This document shows, one piece after another, positions 1-11,487 of a stretch of DNA of 64,000 nucleotides. The DNA lies in the IMG/VR virus record IMGVR_UViG_3300050343_000214, positions 41,802 through 105,801 of that record; one strand, given 5' to 3'. Under the pieces are notes generated by a model. That model searched no databases. It was not told the DNA's origin and worked only from the letters and a program-made list of their open reading frames with translations. Within the stretch, counting starts at the first letter, position 1. Every line of letters begins with the position of its first letter. The position numbers were made by a program, and so were the translations under genes. The DNA comes from a virus.

Positions 1-2
1 AT

Positions 3-56
3 CTTAAAGTCGGGCCAGACGGCAGGATCAAAGAGTCTCAAAGCGAATTGGCGTAG
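3..56 (+). CDS. C-terminal end of an upstream gene (partial)
   Basis: An open frame enters from the left edge and reads 17 residues (LKVGPDGRIKESQSELA) before a TAG stop. The next gene's ATG follows one base later, which matches the tight packing of this structural block. Too little is present to name a family. The alternative is that the next gene itself begins outside the window, because its frame is also open to the left edge. Confidence 0.45.
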   Translation, partial: LKVGPDGRIKESQSELA

Positions 57-57
57 A

Positions 58-3000
58 ATGACAAACTTTAGTTTTAATTGTGTGTTTCAGGATCATTCAT
101 TGATCCGCAATAAAAGCTCGGCAAGTGTCAGGGCCACGACTAAGTGCGTGAACGCCGCAAGAACTAAATTAGTTTCATCTGCATCTGTCAGAACTATTGC
201 TGGCAAGAAGGTTCCCGTATCGGCAAGGATTAAGAAATCTTTAAAGTTGAATGCTGCGCTGCAAACACAGGTGGTTGCAGTTTCGTCCAAGATATCCATT
301 AAGTCTAATGTTAGATCTTCTCTTGTAAATACTAGCGGGTTGTCTGTTGGCTGTAGGATTTCTTGCCAATCTTCTTTTAAGAATACATACGTTGATAAAA
401 TAGGTGGTGATTTATCTCAGATAAATGCTATTCAAGGATTTACGGGAAACCAAAAATTATATCCTAAGAGTGATATCACTATATCTGTGAATAACAATAC
501 TTTTGTAGACCAGTTTGGATCTACCTCTAATCTTTTTGATAAGATAAACGATGGTATATTTACAGGTAATTATCAAGAAAATTTTAACTCTAGTAGTAGG
601 ATGGTTGACAGTACCACTTTTATAGAACCCTCTTCTATATTAACAGACGGTACGTTTAAATATGTTTGTGAGGTAGACGCTCCCACCACTACTCCAAAGC
701 AAAGTTTTCTTTTTGTTAGAGCAGCAGCTCCAATGAGAAATTATGCTTCGTCTATGCCCCCTTCTTATAAACTATATAATGTATCTTTTCTAGACCCTAA
801 TGGTGATACTATAGTACAGTATGATGATATATTAATTAGGGGTGATTCTAATTACAATGATAATAAAGATGATAATTTTGTTACATACATATCTGGCCCC
901 TTAGTCAACAATATAGAAAAACCTGAGTGGCATACTGGCTATCCCTTATTTGGTCAAACCTCTGGCTACAAACTCTCTTTTGATTTAGATATTATATGTA
1001 GCGATATAGGATTCTCTGATAAGTTCAACCAAGGCTATCTTACTGAGTCTTGTGTTCTTCCTAGCTCTATCCACTCTGGCAATGATCACCTTGCTATTGA
1101 TGGTTCTCCCTTATCCACAAGTAGTCAAGGATTTATAAACCCTACAGACAATGTAAGAATCAGCGCTATAGAAATTGTAAATAGTGGTACTCCATTTGGT
1201 TTCTCTGTAGCTAATGCTGTAAACGCATTTGTGAAGACTGACGAAAAAGGACTGAGAATAGACAGGGAAATATTACCTTCTGAAATACAACTATCTACAT
1301 TTGACACCACAATACACCCTCAAAGTTTTTCAATTTGGGAATCTGACGATGCCTCTTTAGATAATACCAGCTCTAGCGGTTGTCAAGAAATTACTAAGAT
1401 ATTAAGAAAAAATAATGATGAGAATTATATTAACTTGTCTAGCTCTACAGTAGCAGACTCTGGAAAGTTAATAGTAAAGTTTAGTCATGAACCCCCTCTG
1501 CCAACCAATCGTTTCGTTGCTGGAGCTTTTGATATAAATTTCATGCAGCCAGAGAAAGAGTTTGATTACGCAGAGTATAAGAAGGTACATGCTTCCGACT
1601 CTATGTTTGTCGTAGATGAAGTGTTCTTAAAAGTCATTGCTAAAAAGGGAGCAAGCGCACCAGACTATACCCTAGATGTTGTGGGATACAGTTTTGATCA
1701 TTTACTTTTTAACACGCCAAAGGTTGGCGGCTTCCTGCAAAACACTGAGGGCGCAGGAACCATTCCGTCTGCCATTCAAACTGTAGGTGTAAATGATTTA
1801 GGGGTTGCAACTGAACCTTTATCTAACAAACAGGGATTTGCATTAAAGCCTTTAACTCCTAGTGATGGAGGAGATCATTATATTGTTGCTACAGCACCCG
1901 TAGTAAACTCCACTACTTTTGAAGAATACATTGTACCGCTCAAGGTTTATAGGCAGGGAGATGTGGGCATTCATCCAAATTATAATGTTAGCACATTCTT
2001 TGAGAATTTATTTCTAGATATTTGCCCCTTGCCGGTAGATGCTACTATTGCTTCTGTTAGATTATTAGTTAAACATAAACCGTCTAACGCGATGACGCTA
2101 TACACTCTAGGACATAAAGATTCTGTTGACTTAGGCAGAGAAGACACTTTCATGTCTCCTTCTGAGAAAAAATCTGTAGATACTCCTACAAGTTTTGGTA
2201 ATTATAATCATCCGTTATCTACTATAGAAAATATTCCAGCAGGATATAGTTCAGACGATTCCATGAAAAGCAACTACTCTAGAAGATGGAGGGGTGTTGA
2301 TGGGCTTGTTGCTGTTGGTCCGTTTGATTTTTCAGAGTTTGGTTTTGGTTTTTATAACCCGCAACTTAAAGCTCCATTCTTGGGAGGTTATTTCTCCTTT
2401 AATAACGACTCTGGAAATGATATTATATCAGATGATTTATATGAGCTACCCGGAATTACTGGAGAGTATATAGGTAATTATAATAAGTTACAGAATACAG
2501 GCTTAAGGTTTAAAAACGACCAGCTGTTCACTGGCTCTACGTCTCATACTACTATTGATTGGACTTCAATAACAGCCAATCAAGCAGACCCCCTATCTGG
2601 TCAGATCGCTGATGCTTTTGATAACACCGTTAGAGTATCTGGAGTTAATGGATATATTTCCTTTGATGATTTTGATGTTACCTCTGGCGTTATTGCGTTT
2701 GTTAGGTTTAGTCCTGACGAAAATATGTCATTTAATTCTAGTGTATTATTCTCTAAATATAATTCTGGCAAAGACTTAGAGTTTTCTTTAGGTTATAACA
2801 ATGGCTACCTCACAGCGCAAGCAACGGATGATCAAGGCAACCTTATAACCATACAAGATTCTCTTCTTTATACAAATTATTCTTACCCATTATCTGTTGT
2901 TTTGGCGTATAATAATACAAGCGACGGAGTAATGACATTATACACTGATAATGAAATTGACTCTACAGGATTTAATAGGCTCAGAGCTACCTCAAGCACT

Positions 3001-3993
3001 TTCCAAATAATAGACAGCGATAGCTCTTTTGACGTTGGTTATAGTAGCGGCGCTAGTGGTGGATCTAATGCCTTCATTACTGATTTGGCGATATCTGCTC
3101 CAAACCTATATACCGACCCAATGATGTTGTCAATGAATGTTTCTGATTTCTTAGATTCAATTCATACTAAGTATTGGGATGATGGAGAGGCTGCTGCTAA
3201 TGACACTAGAGAAATAAGCAGATTCATTGATAAAAATACAGACGAGTGGCACTTAGGAGGATTTTCAGTCTGTGCTTTTGATAAATCTTTCGATAGATTT
3301 ACAGAGCGCTTTGGTAAAGATTTTATTACTCACAGGGTTAAGAATGACGGTCAGGCTTACAGCACTCACGTAGATTCTAGCATATCTTCTGACGTAGATA
3401 GCGACACATCGTATCACACTCAAATAGAAAATGATTTCCTTAGAGTTAATCTAAAAAGCACAGAAGATTCGTTTAGCGATGAAGATGTCTTTTATTCATT
3501 AGCTCCCAGAATTACCAAGCAGCTGCCTAGAGGTTATAAGTTTTTTAAAGACTCAGTATCGGTAGACACTATAATAGAGCATATTACATATGATGATATA
3601 GTATGGAATGATGATAGCATAGGACCAAAACTAATTGTTAGTTTATATACGACGAATAAGGACAATACATTGAGATCTGAAAATAATATTGGATTAATAA
3701 ACAGGTCAGTGCATTATATTCCACCTTCCTCGTGTATCCACAAGATAACCAGCGACTTTGCGTTTGAAGACTTAATTAATACTGATAGCGAGGCTTGGTG
3801 TGATTTCGATCAGTCCTTAAACAAGACTGAGTTCACACATAAGTTTTTCGCAGAGGACATGCAAGAAATGTTTTTGCAGTACGATATAGCTTATCCTTCT
3901 GGAGTAGCTTATGACTCTACTGTTAATATTTATGGCTCTAGAGTAAAGTTTGAAGAACCTTTCCACAAGGCTAGGACTATAACTAATTTATAG
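58..3993 (+). CDS. Very large virion structural protein with a LamG/concanavalin-like domain
   Basis: A 1,311-residue protein rich in Ser, Asn, Asp and Thr and poor in Lys-rich helices, as expected for a beta-rich phage tail or fibre protein. Residues about 850-1010 look like a laminin-G/concanavalin-type jelly roll: a GVNGYISFDDFDV opening, alternating beta strands, and a closing AFITDLAIS strand of the kind seen in LamG_3 domains. Such domains bind glycans or protein ligands on cell surfaces. The N-terminal 100 residues are basic and repetitive (several SSASVR-like stretches). It is first in a co-directional run of structural genes, and the next gene has a GAGGA ribosome site only 9 bases downstream. 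The frame is open to the window edge, so the chosen ATG is not certain. A role in host attachment or as a tail component is inferred from fold and neighbourhood. Confidence 0.6.
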   Translation: MTNFSFNCVFQDHSLIRNKSSASVRATTKCVNAARTKLVSSASVRTIAGKKVPVSARIKKSLKLNAALQTQVVAVSSKISIKSNVRSSLVNTSGLSVGCRISCQSSFKNTYVDKIGGDLSQINAIQGFTGNQKLYPKSDITISVNNNTFVDQFGSTSNLFDKINDGIFTGNYQENFNSSSRMVDSTTFIEPSSILTDGTFKYVCEVDAPTTTPKQSFLFVRAAAPMRNYASSMPPSYKLYNVSFLDPNGDTIVQYDDILIRGDSNYNDNKDDNFVTYISGPLVNNIEKPEWHTGYPLFGQTSGYKLSFDLDIICSDIGFSDKFNQGYLTESCVLPSSIHSGNDHLAIDGSPLSTSSQGFINPTDNVRISAIEIVNSGTPFGFSVANAVNAFVKTDEKGLRIDREILPSEIQLSTFDTTIHPQSFSIWESDDASLDNTSSSGCQEITKILRKNNDENYINLSSSTVADSGKLIVKFSHEPPLPTNRFVAGAFDINFMQPEKEFDYAEYKKVHASDSMFVVDEVFLKVIAKKGASAPDYTLDVVGYSFDHLLFNTPKVGGFLQNTEGAGTIPSAIQTVGVNDLGVATEPLSNKQGFALKPLTPSDGGDHYIVATAPVVNSTTFEEYIVPLKVYRQGDVGIHPNYNVSTFFENLFLDICPLPVDATIASVRLLVKHKPSNAMTLYTLGHKDSVDLGREDTFMSPSEKKSVDTPTSFGNYNHPLSTIENIPAGYSSDDSMKSNYSRRWRGVDGLVAVGPFDFSEFGFGFYNPQLKAPFLGGYFSFNNDSGNDIISDDLYELPGITGEYIGNYNKLQNTGLRFKNDQLFTGSTSHTTIDWTSITANQADPLSGQIADAFDNTVRVSGVNGYISFDDFDVTSGVIAFVRFSPDENMSFNSSVLFSKYNSGKDLEFSLGYNNGYLTAQATDDQGNLITIQDSLLYTNYSYPLSVVLAYNNTSDGVMTLYTDNEIDSTGFNRLRATSSTFQIIDSDSSFDVGYSSGASGGSNAFITDLAISAPNLYTDPMMLSMNVSDFLDSIHTKYWDDGEAAANDTREISRFIDKNTDEWHLGGFSVCAFDKSFDRFTERFGKDFITHRVKNDGQAYSTHVDSSISSDVDSDTSYHTQIENDFLRVNLKSTEDSFSDEDVFYSLAPRITKQLPRGYKFFKDSVSVDTIIEHITYDDIVWNDDSIGPKLIVSLYTTNKDNTLRSENNIGLINRSVHYIPPSSCIHKITSDFAFEDLINTDSEAWCDFDQSLNKTEFTHKFFAEDMQEMFLQYDIAYPSGVAYDSTVNIYGSRVKFEEPFHKARTITNL

Positions 3994-4001
3994 AGGATAT
4001 T

Positions 4002-7000
4002 ATGTCTGGATTTAATTTATATATTGAAGGTGAAAAAATACAATATGGTTCAATGCCTATCTACGTGGGAGGTCAAGAATCTTCTCATAGTAGCCTAAAT
4101 CTATTTCATCAAAGCATAATTAAGTATCCTACCTCTGGAGAGTTAAATCTTTTTTGCTCACAATTGACCTGCACTCAGGTGGGAAATGATCTTGTCTGCC
4201 CTATTGAAGACAGTTTTATTCTGCACACCCTAAGAACTGAATCTCTAATAGACGGTGGTTCTTCTGAGGACGATTTAGAATTTTCTCTTTATGTTCGTGG
4301 CAGACAACGCTTCTTTGGAGAGCCTACCACTGGCGGTGGCTCTAGCGGTTCTGATAGTTCTACTCAGCGTGGCGATGTCAATACAATGCCCCTGTATCTT
4401 GAAACTTCCAACGGTTTAGATAATGGAACTTTAAATCTATATACATCTGGACTGAATTCTATACAGGACACCAACAACAATCTATCTCTTTTTACTTTTT
4501 CTGAAACTGTAGGATTACCAACTCAGACTAATGCGTCTGCCCCACTGCATGTGTTTGGATTTATTGATGAAAATGACGACAAAGCTATAATGCCATTGGT
4601 TCTTTTCGGCAAAACTATAAGCTCAACCTTAAATCAAGAAACAATTAATGCTAGTTTTTCACTATTCGTTTCTAAAAATTCTAACTTTACTTGGAACGCT
4701 TCTGCGTTTGGCGTTAGTACAGAGGTAGACGACGAGCCATTTATTAGTGTTGATCCTACTGACGCAATCCGTGGCGTTGAATTAATTTGTTATGGAGATT
4801 GTATAACGGGCACTTGCGAAGAATTAGTTTTACGATCCCATGATACTGATTGGTTTTCTGTAGATTGTTTAGACGGTGGCATATTCAGAGCTGAGAATAC
4901 ATACACAGATTTAAATAATAATGCGTTTGGATCTAGCGTTCCTTATAGTGGTCATTTTTACGGAGCGAGAAAGTTTACTGGATTGGAGCCTTTCACTCCT
5001 TATTCTGTTAACATCAAGGGTTCGTCAGGTTCTAGCGTTAGAATACCAGCACCTAAAGAGTTAAATAATTGGGAATTTACATCCAACAGAGAAGATGGAG
5101 ATAATGATTCTTTACCATTATTCTCTGGACTTAAACTTATAGGGGATGCACCATACGCATCTGGCGGCAGAAACCAAGGCGATAAGTATGGCAGCTCTGT
5201 TTCTATGACTCAAGATCTTTTAGCCGTTGGCTCTCCAAACTTTGATATAGATGAATGTTGCTGGTGTCTTAGAAGATGATAACGATATAACTCTGAATAA
5301 TGCTGGTACTGTATTCTTATATAGGAGAGGGCGCAGAGCCAGTGTCTGACGCCGAAATTGTATCTGACAAGGCTGGCTGGGATTTAGAAGCGCAATTATT
5401 CTTGCCTTCAGGTATACTAAGAGATTATTATAAAGAGACGATCCTTCCGCTTGCTGGTACAGATGCTACTGTAACAGAAAGAAAGTGGTATCTTGGTCAA
5501 GAAGGTAGGAACTTTGGTCAAAGCTTGGCGACTTGTATAATTGATCAAGTGGATTTAGCCTCTGGTGAGAAAGCCTCTGTTCGAGGATGATAAACAATTG
5601 AGTTGTTGTTGGCGCGCCTAACGCAAGTTGGACAAGAACATTTGCTGCTCCAGCGCAAGCTGAACACGATATCTTATTAATGGTATTTACGGATGAATTT
5701 TCTCCAAGTGTTGGCAGGCAAACTTACAATGATATTCTAAATGACATCAAGCAAAATAACTTGTTGTACAAATATTATTCTAAACCAGCCATTGATATAA
5801 CTATTAAAGTTATAATATTCCAACCTATGGATTTTACTTTGCAACCAGACATAGATTTTCCAGAACCCACACCTACATTTATCTTGAAGAAGTCTATACT
5901 CTAGACACACTAACGATGTTAATGGAACTTCTGAATTTCAGAACCGAGACGATAATATATTGCAGCAGATAAAAGACGCTTACTTTGAAATGTATCCTAC
6001 TCAGCGATCCCAAGCAACCCTCTATACTTGGAGTCTATGTAGATGATAGTAGATCTCTAGGCACTACAGCTATGGAGCCTGCTCTCTCTAGATTCAAGTC
6101 TTTCTACCAAGACAGAGTATTTAACAATGGATTGCAAGATGTTTTCAATACGCCCTTCTTCTGGAGCCGTGCTTGAGACTGTTACCGACGACGAAAACTG
6201 GATTCAACAGAGTAGGTCTTTGCTTGACTTTACATTAGATAGCGGTAGATTGATCACGAAAGAGTTTTTGAGTTTACTAACTGACCCAGAAGAGTTTGGC
6301 TCCTTCAATACCGACTCTAGAAGAGTTCAACGAAGCCCCTGCTAGCGGTGGAACCGTTTACGTTTTTGAAAAAGAAAGCGGCGCATGGAATCTTATACAA
6401 GAGCTAGCATCTCCTACCACAGAAATTGATGTAGACGTAGACAGGTTTGGAAAAGCTGTAGAGATAAGTAAAAATGGTGAGGTCATAATAGTAGGTTCTC
6501 CTTACATGGATGAAGCTCTCACTGTTTACGAGTACGATTACGACGAAAAAGAACGTCTTTATAGCAATGTTGAAAAATGGGTAGATTATCATATAGCTGA
6601 GTCTACAGATCAAAATGTATATCCTAATCTTAAATTTAATATTGATGAGCTTAGGAAAATATTTGATGACGATGAAGATGTTTTTAGATCTATTTATGCT
6701 GTATTGAATCCAGATCAAAAATATAGATACCGTACAGACGCTGCTTATTGGGGAGCGCAAGGTGTCATAGAAGAATACAAAAAAATATATGAATACAAAT
6801 ATAGTGACATTGAATACAAGGGCAGTTATACAAAGTTGTTAGAAAGATTTGCTCCTACTTCCCGAATGGGATACAGCGTAGCTGTCAATGCTTCTGGAAC
6901 TTCTCTTGCTATTGGTTGTCCTACTGACAGTCTTGATCAATCTGATGATTCTAACTTATACTATCATCCTACTAATTCTGGTCAGATATTATGGCCCTCA

Positions 7001-10000
7001 CACACCAACGCTGGCTCTGTGCGCGTTTTTGATGCAAGAAAGTATTATCCTCATAGCAAAATTGTAGAATATGGAAAGTTTGGAAACAAAACTAAATCGT
7101 TTATAGACGAAGGCTCTGAAAGTCAATTTGCTCATTACTCTGGAGTGTATGATGGTATAGACAAGACTTTCCACATTACTGACTTCAATGATTTTGACAT
7201 ACCTGAAGACGCTGGTATTGTTTTTATAATCTGTCCAGAAGTTAATTTTGCTAACGATGCAGTCATTGGAAGACTACAAGCTTGGCTAGACTTGGGTGAT
7301 AGAAACTTAGTTCTAGTTGGAAACAATTCTACATTCGAGGAGAATTCAGCATTTTATGAATCCAACGAAATTGTAAATGATATTCTTGCTAAGTTGGATT
7401 CTGCAATGACTCTTAAGCCAACCATAGGCATGAAGAGATCTCTACTTGGTGATAACGCTTGTCAGGATGTCCCCAATATACTGCCAGTTTCCCCGCCGGA
7501 TAATTCTATAGAATCTTATATAGATAATTCTAGCAACTTACATGCTAGAGGTGTGTCTCATATTGCAATGAAGACCCCCAACGTTCCTAACAAAAGCTCT
7601 TACTTTATTAATGTGAATCAGATTATGTATGAAAATTATACATGTGATTCTGACTACACTCAATATAATAATTATTGCTCCCCACCCTTGCAAGACGGTG
7701 CTGATCTTAGGTCTTCTTGGAGAACTAGTGCGGGAGTCAGGAATTGGCCTAATATCTTTGATGATGTTTTTGAAGGTAGCCGACAACCACCTGTTCCGCT
7801 ATATACTTCAGCAGAAGTCAGAGAGCCGTTTACTTTAAACATACCAGAAGTTCCTGCTAGGTCCGGCATCTTCTTAGAGTTTGATTTAGTTCAATCAGAT
7901 GCCTCTCCAGCGTTTGGTGATATCATAGACAGTAACATCAAAGACTTTGCTTGGTCTAGCACTGAAACTGATTATACATATCTTAATACTAATTATGGTA
8001 ATAATACTAATCCAAACAGATTTTTTGATCCACAGTCAAAAGTTTTTACTGACCCATTAATACAGTCTGAGGGTTCTAACGGCGTAGAAAACATTAAGAC
8101 TGAAGCGGAAGTTTCAGACAAGGCTTATTTCTCAGCTGAAGAAAGACTTCCCAACAATTTCTCTAAAGTCTATTTAATATCTTCATTGAGGACAGAGCTT
8201 TTAGATAAACTTTATTCTGGAGGAGATAGGAATATCAATTTCTATTTTAATATTGCTGCCAAAAATAGGTTTGGTGGATCACACATAGCGCAGCTCAACG
8301 CTTTCTCTGGAAGGTCAAATTTCACAGATGCTATTTCAGGCTCTGCGCTAGAGCTAGTGTTTACAAATAATGGTAATACCGTAGATACTAATGTTAATAT
8401 ATCACAGCTTGTCAATGGCAATTCTCAAGGTAAGACATATGATGTGTGTTGGGTAGCAAATCCTCTTAACAGCCCTTCTGATTCCGAAGTACGTGAAATT
8501 AAATTGTGGATGAGTAATGGCAAGAAAAAACTTGTTGTTACTTATGACAACCCCGAATCTGCTCAAGCTGCTAAGGATTTATGCGAGGCTCTAGAATTGT
8601 CAATGGCCCCCTTGTATTTACCCCAAAGAAAAAAGTTTGCTAATAACAAAAACGATACACCTAAGAGCAGTAGGTTTTATTCTTTCAATAACTCCTCTAG
8701 ATTTGTTGGTATTAACGATAATAATAGAGCAATTAGATTTGGATTCGACGCAGAAAGAGATAGCATATCGACGCTAACTTTAGATATATCTAGAGATACT
8801 TTTATACCTATATCTTTGGGTAGAGCTACCGCCATAGCGCAGGTTAATCATGGGATAAGTGATGATAAATACATAGATGTGGGTTTCAGCTTCATGAAAA
8901 CTGGAATCTGTAAAGTTGATTTTGCCGTTCAGCCAAATACCGCTTACAGGATTTCTTTTGAAACTATAGCATTTTCTAAACTAGAAACAGAGCCTTTAAA
9001 TGTATACATAACCAATTGCAATGGAACGCCCACCTTTGAATCCGCTGATACGCCTCCCACGCAGGATATTATAAACTGGGACAATGACAATAATAATGTT
9101 TCTGTATTCACAGCGCCAGTTGGTATTATTGGTTCTTTGGGTAGTCATACTTCTTTTAGAAAAATTCACGAATTCAATATTAAGACTTTGAGTAATGTAG
9201 ATAGCATTTCTGTATTTATAGAGGGTAACAATCCTAGAACTAGCAACACATCAATTCTTCCCAGCACTCTGGCCTTGAATAGTATATCTGGTCATGAAAT
9301 TTCGATAGAAGAACGTCCAGTATTCAAGAAGGTAGCTAGATATGAGACTAGACTTATCAGACCGGCAGAGCCAGCTAGAACAACCACTGTTACATTTGAT
9401 GAACCTATTCCGTTTACGTCTGATAGTTCTAATAATTGTCCTACTGCTGACTGCTCTGATGTGTTTAAAAATACTGAGATAGAAGATGGCGCCGTAGTAG
9501 TGGCTCAGGAAATTTATTATGCTGGTGATCATAGCAAGGGTATAAATAGATCTAGGATAACTGTCATTGCTGACGCAGACATGATTCAAGGTAATTGTAT
9601 ATTTGATGACGATGGTTCTATTAAGCCTGAACATAAAGACTTCCTGCAAAGCCTGTATCCAGACACTATATTCCCAACCAATCTAAATGCAAGAATTTTT
9701 GATGTCAATAAAAAAATCATATCAGACGAACGAGGCAGTCCTGCTAGGTACTATCACGGTTTTGGTAAAGATGGTTTAATTGGTCGTTTCATTCCAGAGC
9801 AAGGAACTCCTTCTTCTGGATTATTGATGCAAGACTTTAGAGATGTCTCTGATACCGCTATCGAGCGACCAGTATTAGATGATACAAATCAAACTTCTGT
9901 ATTCTCAGCTTTCATAGATAGCCAATCTCACTTCGGTGTTAATTCTAAATTTTCTCAAAATTTCAGTGGCGTATCTTACTCCGATGCTAATGTTTTAGGT

Positions 10001-11485
10001 GGACTGCCTGACGTTTTAAGAGACCACAATGTAGACTTTTTAGATTTTAGAGCATTTCCTTCAGGCTATCCGGGCGATTTATTTGGATTTGATATAGCCT
10101 ATTATAACGGTCACTTGGTAATTGGTTCTCCTTATGCTGCATATGAGCGAACATACATTACTCCTTGGTCTGAAGTTTCTGGTAACACCCCTCAGTTTTC
10201 TCATCCTAGCGGAATAGTTGTTAGTAATTATGGTGGCGCTGGTTCTGTATATGTTTATAATCAGTCTAGCAATGGCGATTGGGATTTAAAACAAAAATTA
10301 AGGCCAGATGGTATTAATGTGGGTCAAGATCTTAGCACTCAAGCAGAGTCTATCCTGACGGCAGCTTTAGGTGCTAACAATTACGATTTAGATTTCCTTC
10401 TTGAGTATTCTCCTATTACTGACAAATTTGGATACTCCGTAGATATTCACGGTGACGTTATAGCCGTTGGCGCTCCGGGTCATGATTATCCAGTTGAAGT
10501 GGACGTAACGGTTCAAGGAGCTTTTGAAACAAGAAGTTTTAATTTTGAATTTGATATTGAAACTAGAATCAGTAAAGACTTGGGAGACGAAGAAGTTAGA
10601 TTGGTTTTAGGTGTCGCCAGCGGCGTGCTGAATAACGGAGCTATATTTACTTTTGAGAACAGGTTTGGGGACAAGATATCTGGTTTCAGGAATTGGGAAT
10701 TTGTAGAAAAATTAATGCCTCAAGGTTACAACTCTAGAGTGCAAGAACAAGTGGCTGCCTCTGGTACAGAAAATGAAAACTTTGGCGAATCTCTTGCTAT
10801 ATACAGACCAAAAAGAAGAGACGCTGATTATACTGTAGCTATTGGCACTCCTTATCACAAGTTTGCGACTAGTGGAAATCATATTTCGCCAGAGCCTCTA
10901 GAAGATGCTGGAGCAGTCACCACCTTTGATGCTATGCTGAGAACTAATAATGCATTTAGTGCGGCTTCTGGGTCTGGCGCTTTTATAGATGCTTTTGTGT
11001 ACGGGATAGCTAGAAACCAATACAGCGTAAATCTATACATAGACAATACTGATTTAGATAGAGACTACTATGCTAACGGCGTAGTATATGCTAATAATGA
11101 AGGAGAAATATTTATAGAAGCTTCTGGTCAAGATCTTAACGCAAATGGCTTCACAGTGCATAGACCTTACATTCAATCAGTTTTAGGTGGAATTTCTCGT
11201 CCAACCTCGTCTTCTATTAATGATAATTTCTCGCTATACACCTCCGCTATTACTGACTCAACTCGGGCAGAAATGCCACTATATTGCTTACCCTCAAATA
11301 AAGCAAATGTGTATAATAGTGTGGGAATGTTTGTAGATTCTATCGACTTGGCTGGCTCTAACATTATGCCACTATTTGTAACTGCGGGATCAGGAACTCC
11401 TATATCTGACGATGATTTTAACTTGTTTGTTAGCGGCGTTGGTAATCCTGACGACAACATTCACCTTATTACTTTTGGATTTTAA
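4002..11485 (+). CDS. Giant virion protein with seven FG-GAP (integrin-alpha-like) blades; frameshifted
   Basis: Start ATG follows a good ribosome site (GAGGATATT then ATG). The reading frame is broken at about 5275, 5590, 5900, 6170 and 6345, then clean to 11485; conserved motifs continue across the breaks, so I merge them (about 2,490 residues). Seven FG-GAP-type repeats are visible: DKYGSSVS..LLAVGSPN (about 5186-5241), NFGQSLA..VVVGAPN (5510-5630), DRFGKAVE..VIIVGSPY (6439-6510), SRMGYSVA..LAIGCPT (6862-6930), DLFGFDIA..LVIGSPY (10075-10137), DKFGYSVD..VIAVGAPG (10422-10485) and ENFGESLA..TVAIGTPY (10768-10860). Seven is the blade number of an integrin-alpha propeller. About 1,000 residues sit between blades 4 and 5; part of this (AGIVFIICPEV..RLQAWLDLGDRNLVLVGN and SRITVIADADM) resembles a GldG/DUF4350-type Rossmann domain. 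Short repeats with MPLY and NLF/NLY motifs occur at both termini. Probably a tail or fibre adhesin; function inferred. Confidence 0.6.
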
Positions 11486-11487
11486 TT

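Noticed and set aside
6404-6760. 118-codon - strand open frame within the propeller gene
   Set aside because: It is a shadow of the + strand gene, with hydrophobic low-complexity content and no ribosome site, against the direction of the block.
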